Source: Vreelandella sp031769195 (GTDB lineage: Bacteria; Pseudomonadota; Gammaproteobacteria; Pseudomonadales; Halomonadaceae). From it: DNA of 64,000 nucleotides. The notes beneath the pieces are model-generated. The model saw only the letters and a program-made list of their open reading frames with translations, had not been told where the DNA came from and did not search any database. The position numbers and the translations under genes are program-made. Numbering within the stretch: the first letter of the stretch is position 1; each line of letters begins with the position of its first letter. Positions 43,921 through 51,589 of the stretch are shown in pieces. The stretch covers positions 558,001 to 622,000 of the forward strand of contig NZ_JAVHNP010000002.1 of assembly GCF_031769195.1 (NCBI RefSeq), read 5' to 3'.

Positions 43921-44757
43921 ATGCGCTCAGGTGTTTTATGGCTAATGGCCGGTTTGTCGATGTCGTTTGCAGGCTGCGCAGTGACACAGCCAGAGTCAAA
44001 TGAGCCGCCGCCGTTAAGCGAGGCGTCATTTAATAGCCGCATCCTTGAGCTTGAGACGGCTCTATCTCAACAGTGCGAAGCATCGACTGCGTTTAACGAG
44101 CAGCAGCTTAGCCAGCAACAGGCGCTAACCGCTGATGTCCGTGAGGTGGGCAGCCTGCTGCGTCACCTGCGCCAGGAAGTGGCCAGCTTAGAAGCGCGTG
44201 GCGAAGAGCCCGTCATTATTCGTGAAGAGTGTCGCGTAGAAACAGCCGTCGATAACAAGACGCTGCTTGGTCGAAGTGAATGGGTAGGCTTACCCAGCAT
44301 CGGGACTTATCTAAAAGCGCGTGTTGATTCTGGCGCTAACACCTCCTCTTTGTCGGCTGCCGACATCACTCGCTTTGAGCGCGATGGCGAAGACTGGGTG
44401 CGCTTCAAACTGGCACTCAATGAAGATGACGTAGTGGTCGACCAAGTCCGCGATGAGTGGATAGAAGCGCCTATTCAACGGCGTGTGAAGATCGTTCAGG
44501 CCTCTGGTGAAGAATCACGCCCGGTCATCTCACTGCTTATGACGCTAGGCCCCATTCGCGAGAATGTCGAGTTTACGCTTAACGACCGCACCCACTTGGA
44601 TTATCCGGTGCTACTTGGCCGTCGCTTTATGCTGGATATTGCCACCATCGATGTGGCTGAAACTTACTTGCATGAACGCCCGGAGTTTCCTGGCGGCGAG
44701 CCATCTGAAGAAGCGGCTGATGATGAAGCGGCCGATCAAGACGATACCGAAGAGTAA
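43921..44757 (+). CDS. Retropepsin-like 'ATP-dependent zinc protease' family lipoprotein
   Basis: 278 residues. A lipoprotein signal (LSMSFAGC, Cys at about residue 19) is followed by a short coiled-coil-like region and the PF05618-type domain: LLGRSEWVGLPSIGTYLKARVDSGANTSSLSA, in which DSGA is a retropepsin-like aspartate motif, and LDYPVLLGRRFMLD. The tail is very acidic. Despite the family's historic name no zinc motif is visible. AAGGATA precedes the ATG. It is followed by the 7TM-transglutaminase and ATP-grasp genes, the known companion set of this family. Confidence 0.85.
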   Translation: MRSGVLWLMAGLSMSFAGCAVTQPESNEPPPLSEASFNSRILELETALSQQCEASTAFNEQQLSQQQALTADVREVGSLLRHLRQEVASLEARGEEPVIIREECRVETAVDNKTLLGRSEWVGLPSIGTYLKARVDSGANTSSLSAADITRFERDGEDWVRFKLALNEDDVVVDQVRDEWIEAPIQRRVKIVQASGEESRPVISLLMTLGPIRENVEFTLNDRTHLDYPVLLGRRFMLDIATIDVAETYLHERPEFPGGEPSEEAADDEAADQDDTEE

Positions 44758-44795
44758 TATCACTCCCCTGCCGCTTTACGCTGAAAGGAATCACC

Positions 44796-46319
44796 ATGTC
44801 ACGGTTGCCGTTTTATTTTATTGTTGGATTGCTGCTGCTGGTAGGCATCGTTGCCAGCGTGCATCGCCATGTACAGTTTGAAATTCCCTGGTTCCCAGGC
44901 GAGCAACGCCAAGTATGGGAAATTGAAGCCGTTATTAACTTCAACGCCCAAAATGGTCCGGTGCAGGTCGATTTGGCGCTTCCTTCCCACCAGGCAGGCT
45001 TTCGGGTGCTGACCGAAAACACCGCCTCGTCAGGCTACGGGTTAGCTTACCAGGCTGATGAGCTGGGCCGTCAGGCACAGTGGACGATTCGTGAGGCGGC
45101 GGGCAGCCAGCAGCTTTACTACTCCGTACAAATGTTAGTATCGCCCGACTCACGCTCGCCGGTGCAAACGCCACCTGGAATCCCTTCGGTAACGCCTTGG
45201 GAAAGTCCCTACGATACGGCTGCTAACCAACTGATTGATCGTGCATGGGATCGCAGCGCGAATAATGCGACGTTTGCCCGCGAACTGATCCTGGATATCA
45301 ACGGCGAACGCCAAGGTGAAAATGCGCGTCTGTTGCTAACGCAAATGCAGCCGTCTGCCTTGATTGTTCGATTGCTTAATCAAGCCGGTGTGCAAGCTCG
45401 AGAGGTCAGTGGCTTACTACTGGAAGACGGCCGTCGTCGCCAAACCCTGAGCAGTTGGATTCAGGTATTTGATCAAACAGCGGAGCAATGGGCGCTGTTT
45501 AACCCTGCTACCGGTGAGCAGGGTCAGCCTGAAAACCTGCTGCTTTGGGAAACGGGTGGCCGTGCAGTTTTAGAAGTGCAAGGCGGCACTAACTCCCGCG
45601 TCTCTTTCTCGATGCTGACTCACTATCAGCCCGCCTCTGCTGCCGTGCGCAACCACTATTCAGACGACACACTGCTGAATTTTTCAATTCACAGCCTACC
45701 GCTAGAAGAGCAAGCGCTGTTTCAGACGATTCTGCTCATTCCCATCGGTGCGCTGGTAGTGGTATTTCTGCGAGTGCTCGTAGGGGTGAAAACCTCGGGT
45801 ACCTTCATGCCCGTTCTTATTGCCCTAGCGTTTATTCAAACCACCCTTCTCACCGGTTTGATTGGCTTCCTGCTTATTGTCGCGGTTGGCTTGATTATCC
45901 GTAACTATCTTTCATACCTCAATTTACTTCTAGTGGCGAGGGTCTCGGCGGTCATTATTACGGTCATTGCGATCATATCGATCTTTACCGTACTGGCTTA
46001 TCGAATGGGGTTAAGTGCCGGGTTAACGGTGACCTTCTTCCCGATGATTATCCTTGCATGGACCATTGAGCGGATGTCGATCTTGTGGGAAGAGGAAGGC
46101 CCGAAACAGGTATTAATTCAGGGCGGTGGTAGCTTATTGACGGCGGTGCTGGCGTTCCTGGCAATGAATAACCCCTGGGTTCGTCACATCACCTTTAACT
46201 TCCTGGGCGTACAGCTTATTTTGATGGCTTTCATTCTGTTACTGGGTAACTACACGGGCTATCGCCTGCTGGAACTTCGTCGTTTCAAACCCATTACTGA
46301 AGATGAGAAGCCTTCATGA
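44796..46319 (+). CDS. Inactive transglutaminase fused to seven-transmembrane domain
   Basis: 507 residues. An N-terminal helix (LPFYFIVGLLLLVGIVASV) is followed by a periplasmic transglutaminase-like domain (residues ~30-290) and a C-terminal block of about seven membrane helices (LFQTILLIPIGALVVVFL through LILMAFILLLGNYTGY). The transglutaminase domain lacks a clear Cys-His-Asp triad; it contains no Cys in the region where the nucleophile is expected. GAAAGGA precedes the ATG. Its stop overlaps the ATP-grasp gene start (ATGA). The likely role is a membrane partner of the ligase. Confidence 0.85.
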   Translation: MSRLPFYFIVGLLLLVGIVASVHRHVQFEIPWFPGEQRQVWEIEAVINFNAQNGPVQVDLALPSHQAGFRVLTENTASSGYGLAYQADELGRQAQWTIREAAGSQQLYYSVQMLVSPDSRSPVQTPPGIPSVTPWESPYDTAANQLIDRAWDRSANNATFARELILDINGERQGENARLLLTQMQPSALIVRLLNQAGVQAREVSGLLLEDGRRRQTLSSWIQVFDQTAEQWALFNPATGEQGQPENLLLWETGGRAVLEVQGGTNSRVSFSMLTHYQPASAAVRNHYSDDTLLNFSIHSLPLEEQALFQTILLIPIGALVVVFLRVLVGVKTSGTFMPVLIALAFIQTTLLTGLIGFLLIVAVGLIIRNYLSYLNLLLVARVSAVIITVIAIISIFTVLAYRMGLSAGLTVTFFPMIILAWTIERMSILWEEEGPKQVLIQGGGSLLTAVLAFLAMNNPWVRHITFNFLGVQLILMAFILLLGNYTGYRLLELRRFKPITEDEKPS

Positions 46320-47314
46320 GCTGGTTAAAAAATTGGACTTGGCCGACTCGCCTACGTGATAAAGGCATTGTGGGTATGAATCGGCGTAATATCCGCTATA
46401 TCGGCCGATATAACGCGCGCCGACTATACCCACTGGTGGATGATAAGCTCAAAACGAAACTACTGGCTCAGCAGTATGGCATTACTACGCCAGAGCTTAT
46501 TGGAACAGTCGCCACACAGTTTGGCGTTAAGCATATGAGTGACATGCTTAACGGCCATGATGGCTTTGTGGTTAAGCCGGCAAAAGGAAGTGGCGGTAAA
46601 GGTATCCTGGTCATTGAAAAGGTTGAAAACGGCCTTTTCTATAAGCCTAGCGGTGCGAGCCTTACGATGGAAGATATTGAGCGGCACGTCTCTAATCTTC
46701 TCTCGGGCCTCTATTCGCTAGGCGGCTCTCCCGACGTGGCCGTAATAGAAACGCTGATTAACTTCGACGAGAGCCTGCTGGAATACACATACGAGGGCGT
46801 CCCCGACATTCGCGTTATCGTCTTCAAAGGCTACCCGGTGATGGCCATGATGCGCCTCTCCACTGCGGCATCCGATGGTAAAGCCAACCTCCACCAGGGT
46901 GCGGTTGGGGTCGGTTTGAATATTGCTACTGGAGCAGCCTTGCGTGGCGTTCAATTTGACCGTCCATGTTACAGCCACCCGGATACAGGCCATGATTTGG
47001 CAAGCTTAGTCGTTCCTCAATGGGAAACACTGCTTCACCTAGCGGCTGGCTGCTACGAGATGACGGGGCTGGGTTATCTTGGCACCGACATGGTGCTTGA
47101 TCGCAAGCATGGACCAATGCTTTTAGAGCTTAACGCCCGCCCGGGCTTAGCGATCCAGATGACGAATGGCGAGGGGCTGCGGCGTCGACTGGATTTAATT
47201 GAGCGTCAGCCTGATAACGTCCCGGTGGCGAAGCGCGTCGCTTTCGCCCAACATCACTTTGCACGTAAGAGTGAACTGACCGAGACGCCTGACACTCCTT
47301 CGGCAACGGCGTAG
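46316..47314 (+). CDS. ATP-grasp alpha-L-glutamate ligase-like protein
   Basis: 332-residue RimK-related or sugar-transfer-associated ATP-grasp enzyme. ATP-binding blocks are GFVVKPAKGSGGKGILVIEK and MLLELNARPGLAIQ (Mg-binding Glu, Asn). DIRVIVFKGYPVMAMMRLST fits the fold. It overlaps the 7TM gene by 4 bases and is thus translationally coupled. These three genes recur together, suggesting synthesis or processing of a peptide or amide at the membrane. The substrate is unknown. Confidence 0.85.
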   Translation: MSWLKNWTWPTRLRDKGIVGMNRRNIRYIGRYNARRLYPLVDDKLKTKLLAQQYGITTPELIGTVATQFGVKHMSDMLNGHDGFVVKPAKGSGGKGILVIEKVENGLFYKPSGASLTMEDIERHVSNLLSGLYSLGGSPDVAVIETLINFDESLLEYTYEGVPDIRVIVFKGYPVMAMMRLSTAASDGKANLHQGAVGVGLNIATGAALRGVQFDRPCYSHPDTGHDLASLVVPQWETLLHLAAGCYEMTGLGYLGTDMVLDRKHGPMLLELNARPGLAIQMTNGEGLRRRLDLIERQPDNVPVAKRVAFAQHHFARKSELTETPDTPSATA

Positions 47315-47345
47315 ACTACACGCGAGACGTCCAACGGGTAATCTA

Positions 47346-47795
47346 ATGACTGAAGCGAATACGCTATTGCAGCAAGCAGAATCTCAGTGCCATACGCGCG
47401 GTGTGCGGTTCACTCCGATACGACGCCGCGTGTTGGAGCTTATCGCTGAAAACGGCGGCGGGCTGAAAGCGTATGATCTGCTGGATCAGCTCTCCACAGA
47501 GCATGCGGCTGCACGCCCTCCCACGGTTTATCGTGCGCTGGAATTTCTAATTGAGCAGGGGCTGGTGCATCGTATTGAGTCACAAAATGCCTATGTGGCC
47601 TGCGCCTGTCCTGAGCATACCCACGGTTTCCAGCTGTTGATTTGTCGTCACTGCGGTTATGTGGAAGAACTGCATCTTGATGAAATCAGCGACCAGCTTG
47701 CTGCCCTGGCCCAGCGCCAAGGCTTCAACGTTGAACGCCAAACCATTGAGCTTCAAGGCTTATGCCAAGCATGCCGATCAGCGAGTAATGCGTAA
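47346..47795 (+). CDS. zur: Zinc uptake regulator Zur (Fur family)
   Basis: 149-residue Fur-family repressor. The winged helix includes VRFTPIRRRVLELIAENGGGLKAYDLLDQL and PPTVYRALEFLIEQGLVHRIES. The dimer and zinc domain has HTHGFQLLICRHCGYVEE and a C-terminal CQAC, giving two CxxC structural zinc pairs. NAYVACACPEHTH is typical of Zur rather than Fur. The TAA overlaps the hisI ATG (TAATG). No znuABC genes lie in the window; targets are inferred. Confidence 0.9.
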   Translation: MTEANTLLQQAESQCHTRGVRFTPIRRRVLELIAENGGGLKAYDLLDQLSTEHAAARPPTVYRALEFLIEQGLVHRIESQNAYVACACPEHTHGFQLLICRHCGYVEELHLDEISDQLAALAQRQGFNVERQTIELQGLCQACRSASNA

Positions 47796-48268
47796 TGTCC
47801 TCTTTTGATCAACTAGCCCCAAAAGCGCTCTTTAAAGCACTAGAGTCGGCATCTATCAATGACGCACTGCCAGAGCTGTCTGTGCTTCTGGATGCCGTGC
47901 GCTTTAATGACGATGGACTGCTTCCCGCGATTGCCCAGCAACACGATACGGGCGAAGTGCTGATGATGGCGTGGATGAATCGTCAAGCGCTGGAAGAAAC
48001 CTTGACCACACAGCGGGTTTGCTATTTTTCGCGTTCGCGTCAGGCGCTATGGCGTAAAGGAGAAACCTCTGGCCAGCAGCAGCGGCTTATTAGCGCCGCG
48101 CTAGACTGTGATGGCGATACGTTGCTGCTACAGGTAGAGCAAACCGGTCCTGCTTGCCACACTGGCCGTCGTAGCTGTTTTTATGTCTCGCTGGGTCATG
48201 ATAAAGCGGCGATTTCCAGTGAGCCTTTGATTGACCCCACTACCCTTTACGGTAAGAAAGCGCCGTGA
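47795..48268 (+). CDS. hisI: Phosphoribosyl-AMP cyclohydrolase HisI
   Basis: Histidine pathway enzyme opening the purine ring of phosphoribosyl-AMP. The core blocks MMAWMNRQALEETLTT, YFSRSRQALWRKGETSGQQQ and DCDGDTLLLQVEQTGPACHTGRRSCFY include the three metal-binding Cys. A roughly 30-residue N-terminal extension precedes the core. It is not with other his genes but is coupled to zur (overlap by one base), an arrangement reported for Zur-linked extra copies of zinc enzymes. It may be a second HisI or the only one. Confidence 0.92.
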   Translation: MSSFDQLAPKALFKALESASINDALPELSVLLDAVRFNDDGLLPAIAQQHDTGEVLMMAWMNRQALEETLTTQRVCYFSRSRQALWRKGETSGQQQRLISAALDCDGDTLLLQVEQTGPACHTGRRSCFYVSLGHDKAAISSEPLIDPTTLYGKKAP

Positions 48269-48594
48269 AGGCCTGCCTGATGGCTGTAAAGCAGCGTTGT
48301 CGCAAGCTGCTGACCGTCATCATGGTAGGCTGTGTCCGTGCCTATCAATACACTATCAGCCCGCTCTTAGGCCCCCGCTGCCGGTTTTGGCCTAGCTGCT
48401 CTGCTTATACCATCGAAGCTATTCAGGTGCATGGCCCGTTGAAAGGCGTATGGATGGCAGCGAAGCGGATGATTAAATGCCACCCAGGTAATCCGGGTGG
48501 CATGGATCCAGTGCCTGGGGGGCGAAGTGAGCAGATATGCCGTGAAGATGATGAGCCCTCTTCTAAACGCAGCCACTCCTCCTGTCACCATTAA
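48265..48594 (+). CDS. yidD: YidD-family membrane protein insertion factor
   Basis: Short protein of the YidD/UPF0161 family, which assists membrane protein insertion. AYQYTISPLLGPRCRFWPSCSAYTIEAIQVHG with its conserved Cys pair and KRMIKCHPGNPGGMDPVP are diagnostic. The GTG start overlaps the hisI TGA; an ATG lies five codons in. A 109-residue product is longer than usual because of a polar tail. The usual rnpA-yidD-yidC setting is absent, so this may be an extra copy. Confidence 0.88.
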   Translation: MKACLMAVKQRCRKLLTVIMVGCVRAYQYTISPLLGPRCRFWPSCSAYTIEAIQVHGPLKGVWMAAKRMIKCHPGNPGGMDPVPGGRSEQICREDDEPSSKRSHSSCHH

Positions 48595-48630
48595 ACATCT
48601 GTCTCAACAGAGCCTATCTAAGCCCGTTGA

Positions 48631-49047
48631 CTACCCTTGCTTGGCCACCTGATAAATACGCTCCAGCATGGCATGCAAGCCATTGCTTCGCGTAGGCGAC
48701 AGGTGTTTATCAAGACCCAGGTCTTGTAAAAAATGCGGCTCAGTTTGGTTGATTTCTTTAGCGGTGCGTTCGCTGTAAATACGCAGCAGTACAGCAATCA
48801 AGCCAGACACAATCGCGGCATCGGATTTTGCTTTGAATACCAAGCGCCCGTCCTGCTCTTCGTGACACATCCACACATTGGACTGACAGCCCTGTATCTT
48901 ATACTCATCGGTCAGCCGCTCAGCGGGAAAGTCAGGCAGTTGCTTACCCATATCGATAATGTATTGATAGCGATCCATCCAGTTATCAAACATTTCAAAC
49001 TCTTCGACCAGCTCCTGCTGGGCTAGCTCTGCGCCTGAAGTTGCCAT
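48631..49047 (-). CDS. SufE-family sulfur acceptor protein
   Basis: 138-residue SufE/CsdE protein that takes persulfide sulfur from a cysteine desulfurase for Fe-S assembly. The active-site block DEYKIQGCQSNVW has the conserved Cys. FDNWMDRYQYIIDMGKQLPDFP and the C-terminal RSNGLHAMLERIY also fit. AAAGGATA precedes the ATG at 49047; an upstream ATG at 49074 lacks a signal. No suf operon or csdA is adjacent, so SufE versus CsdE cannot be settled. Confidence 0.92.
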   Translation of the reverse strand: MATSGAELAQQELVEEFEMFDNWMDRYQYIIDMGKQLPDFPAERLTDEYKIQGCQSNVWMCHEEQDGRLVFKAKSDAAIVSGLIAVLLRIYSERTAKEINQTEPHFLQDLGLDKHLSPTRSNGLHAMLERIYQVAKQG

Positions 49048-49084
49048 GGCGTATCCTTTGGGTTGGTGAGTCACTGTCTGGCTA

Positions 49085-50296
49085 TTATAACGTCTCAGGC
49101 GCCGCTTTTGGGGGCGTTTTCAGACGATGGCGCTGCTGCTCTTGGTGCCACTCTTCGGCTTCCGTGTGCAAATAACGGTTGGTGGTATCCAGTTTTGCAT
49201 GGCGTGCGCTTTCGGCTAAATAGCGGAGGCTAACACCCGACTGGGCCTGATGGGTAATGGCCGTATGCCTCAGCCAGTGCGGGGTGGCGCGGCGCAGGGC
49301 ATCCACATACGCAGGCTTTCCACCCTCCTCCTCTAACGCATTGGCCGCCCTGGCAAACGTCTCTTTGATTAATCGATAGAGCTGGTTGTCGCTAATACCA
49401 CGCCGCTTGTCCAACGCGCGAATGATGGGAGTAGGCTCGCTATACGCAGGGAGCGACGACAAGCCTAGCGTGCTTCGCCACGCTTCCAGGCATGCCAGCA
49501 TGTCGTCAGGCACCGGTATGCGCGCTTGCTTGCTGCCTTTGCCTATCACGCTCCACCACCAACGCCCCTCCTGCTCGTGAAAATCGTCCATTTTTGCGCT
49601 GGCCATTTCACTGATACGGGGAGCAAGTAGGTACGCAAAGCCGAAAATAAAGCGTCTACGGGCACTCTCATATGCGTAGCGTTCGTCGTGATGACTCAGC
49701 GGCTGATTGAGCCATTGCCAAAACCACTGCCAAAGCGGCTGCTCCAGATACCGCTCGATGGTCTGCGATTGATTGTTCAGCCGTCGCGCTTTGTCGCGCA
49801 TCAACATAAAGGGGTTGTGTCCTACCCAGCCCGCCTCTACCAGCCAGCTAAACAGCCCCTGCAGAATAATCAGGCTTTGCCGTCGGCTAGCGGGTGAAAG
49901 TCCGCTTCTAAAGGGGCGCCACTCAGGGTGTTCTCTGGGCTTTGAAGGCCCCACCCACTCCTCGCGCGGCTGCGGGTCCTGCAAAAACGCCTCGAACTGG
50001 CGTAAGGCCTCGCGGTTCATATCGTGCAAGCCCAGGCCTTGGCTGCCTAGCCATAGCAGCAGCCGCTCTGCCTCACGACGGTAGCACTTCAGGGTCTGGG
50101 GGCTGTCGCGGTACTCCACCAGCCACATCGCCACTGCTTGATGATCATTTTTAGCGTCAATGCGCGCCGCTTGGCTACGCACTTCCAAGCTCACTTCCGC
50201 GTTTTCATGCACGTTAAGGTGATTTTCGGCGTTAAGAGCGTCATCTCGATGCATGGTTAACGCATACAAGGCTGGTATAGATGATTTCTCTGGCAT
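49085..50296 (-). CDS. Tyrosine recombinase (integrase/resolvase)
   Basis: 403-residue site-specific recombinase. An N-terminal SAM-like core-binding domain (roughly residues 45-170) precedes the catalytic domain. Recognisable active-site elements are Arg in LAPRISEMASAKM, Lys in IGKGSKQARIPVP, HWLRHT (His-x-x-Arg), a late His in ESARHAKLDTTNRY and Tyr in TNRYLH. The start has only a weak AGGGC element; an alternative ATG is at 50254. It is divergent from a KfrA-like gene across 198 bp. That pairing resembles TnpS/TnpT of Tn4651 rather than a phage integrase, and no excisionase or phage gene is near. Confidence 0.88.
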   Translation of the reverse strand: MPEKSSIPALYALTMHRDDALNAENHLNVHENAEVSLEVRSQAARIDAKNDHQAVAMWLVEYRDSPQTLKCYRREAERLLLWLGSQGLGLHDMNREALRQFEAFLQDPQPREEWVGPSKPREHPEWRPFRSGLSPASRRQSLIILQGLFSWLVEAGWVGHNPFMLMRDKARRLNNQSQTIERYLEQPLWQWFWQWLNQPLSHHDERYAYESARRRFIFGFAYLLAPRISEMASAKMDDFHEQEGRWWWSVIGKGSKQARIPVPDDMLACLEAWRSTLGLSSLPAYSEPTPIIRALDKRRGISDNQLYRLIKETFARAANALEEEGGKPAYVDALRRATPHWLRHTAITHQAQSGVSLRYLAESARHAKLDTTNRYLHTEAEEWHQEQQRHRLKTPPKAAPETL

Positions 50297-50355
50297 AACA
50301 GTGCCCTACCGCATCGTTTTAATTCAATGGCTTAAGTGTGACGCCACAGCTTATA

Positions 50356-50387
50356 AAATTCAAGATAATAAAGGTAATCTTGAATTT
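50356..50387. repeat. 11 bp inverted repeat with 10-base spacer
   Basis: AAATTCAAGAT (50356-50366) and ATCTTGAATTT (50377-50387) are perfect inverted copies. Arm length fits a tyrosine recombinase core site or a KfrA-type operator. The right arm contains the TTGAAT of a candidate promoter. Confidence 0.75.
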
Positions 50388-50408
50388 ATGTTGTTTAAAA
50401 TAAATAAT
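50380..50408 (+). promoter_or_regulatory. Candidate promoter of the KfrA-like gene
   Basis: TTGAAT (50380-50385), a 17 bp spacer, then AATAAT (50403-50408). The -35 hexamer lies within the first inverted repeat and the second repeat follows directly, consistent with autorepression. Confidence 0.4.
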
Positions 50409-50432
50409 ATTACGTTTTATGTAATACGTAAT
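50409..50432. repeat. 7 bp inverted repeat with 10-base spacer
   Basis: ATTACGT (50409-50415) and ACGTAAT (50426-50432). Same spacer length as the repeat 22 bases upstream. Possible second protein-binding site. Confidence 0.55.
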
Positions 50433-50494
50433 TATTGTAATTTCTAGCCATAGCCCCGACAATATCGCTTTTTAATAAGATCAGGATGGCGATC

Positions 50495-51538
50495 ATGGCG
50501 CGTAGTGGGATTCAATACAGTGATGTTCAACAAGCCATTGATACTCTGCTCGCCCGCGGGGATACCCCCAGCGTGCAGCGCATTCGTGAAGTGCTGGGCA
50601 CGGGAAGCTTTACAACGATCAGTGAGCACTTTCGTGTATGGCGCACCGAGCGAGAACAAAATCGTGACGTTCCACCCCCTAAAGGCGTGCCTGAAGTGGT
50701 CGTTAATGTCGCCAGCGAACTGTGGCGAGAGGCCCAAGACGTCGCCAATCAAGCGCTGGCCCACTACCGTGAAGATGCCAACCGCCAGGTAGAAAGCGCC
50801 CAGCAAGCCGCTTCCGAAGCGCTACAGCAAGCCGCAAACGCCGAACAGCGTGAAAGCGCATTAGCTGCTCACTTTCGCCAGACCGAAGAGCGCCTTGAAG
50901 CACTCAACCGGGCACTGGCAGAGAGCCAAACCAATGAACGCTACTGGCAGCAGCAAGCGGAAAGCCTCCACCAAGAAGCCGCTCAGCACCGTCGGCAGCT
51001 AGACGAATCACAGCAAGCGTTAAAAGAATCGCAAACGCATTACAGCGAAAAGCTCGAAGAACAGCAGAAGAGTTGGGAGCAGCGTTTGGTCCAGGAAGAG
51101 CAGCGCAATGAAGCCTCTGAAGGCAAGTTGATGGCGTTACTGGATACGCTACGACAAGAGCGCGCTCAGGAAGAGAAAGCCCTGCAAAAGCGCCTACAGC
51201 AATGGGAGCAACGGGCAGAAGCGCTGAGTTTTGAGCTCAAGCAAAAAAATGACACCCTTCAGACCTACCAGCAAGAGAGCAGCTCGCTCAAGCAGCGCAA
51301 CGTAGATCTAGAGCGTCAAAACGATGAGCTGCAAACTCAACGTAGCGCGCTAGAAGCGTCGCTTGAAAAAGCGTACCGCGCCCTGGAGACCCAGCAGCAG
51401 CAAACCCGCGAAGGCGAGCATTGGCAAGAACAGTTATGGCAGCGTATGTCGGCATTGCAAGCGCAGCTGGCAGAACTGCCGAACACGTTGGCTAGTAATA
51501 GTGACGACACGGCGAATACAAAAAAGCCATCCCAATAG
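50495..51538 (+). CDS. KfrA-like coiled-coil DNA-binding protein (TnpT-like)
   Basis: 347 residues. The N-terminal DNA-binding domain (residues ~1-55, GIQYSDVQQAIDTLLARGDTPSVQRIREVLGTGSFTTISEHFRVWR) is the KfrA_N type found in plasmid KfrA and transposon TnpT proteins. From about residue 75 to 335 it is nearly continuous coiled coil rich in Gln, Glu, Ala and Arg. An ATG at 50486 sits too close to its AGG; AGGATGG five bases before the ATG at 50495 is better. KfrA proteins bind their own upstream repeats; two such repeats are present. Its stop lies inside a terminator hairpin of the opposing transporter gene. Confidence 0.85.
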   Translation: MARSGIQYSDVQQAIDTLLARGDTPSVQRIREVLGTGSFTTISEHFRVWRTEREQNRDVPPPKGVPEVVVNVASELWREAQDVANQALAHYREDANRQVESAQQAASEALQQAANAEQRESALAAHFRQTEERLEALNRALAESQTNERYWQQQAESLHQEAAQHRRQLDESQQALKESQTHYSEKLEEQQKSWEQRLVQEEQRNEASEGKLMALLDTLRQERAQEEKALQKRLQQWEQRAEALSFELKQKNDTLQTYQQESSSLKQRNVDLERQNDELQTQRSALEASLEKAYRALETQQQQTREGEHWQEQLWQRMSALQAQLAELPNTLASNSDDTANTKKPSQ

Positions 51539-51548
51539 CGGGATGGCT
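51520..51548 (-). terminator. Terminator of the BCCT gene, overlapping the KfrA-like gene end
   Basis: Stem AGCCATCCC / GGGATGGCT (9 bp, 6-base loop) followed on the minus strand by a T-run. It covers the stop codon of the plus-strand KfrA-like gene. Confidence 0.8.
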
Positions 51549-51589
51549 CAGACTAGCAAAGGGTTGAGGAGCTTATGTTTAAAAGCAGG

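Larger units (their letters stand above)
50297..50494. other. AT-rich divergent intergenic region, candidate recombination/operator site
   Basis: About 200 bases separating the recombinase and KfrA-like genes, markedly richer in A and T than the surroundings. It holds two inverted repeats with equal 10-base spacers and a promoter-like element. In TnpS/TnpT systems the resolution site lies exactly in such a divergent gap; function here is inferred. Confidence 0.5.

Noticed and set aside
49085..50296. Phage integrase marking a prophage or genomic island edge
   Set aside because: No tRNA, phage gene, excisionase or duplicated att sequence is visible nearby; flanking genes are ordinary chromosomal genes.
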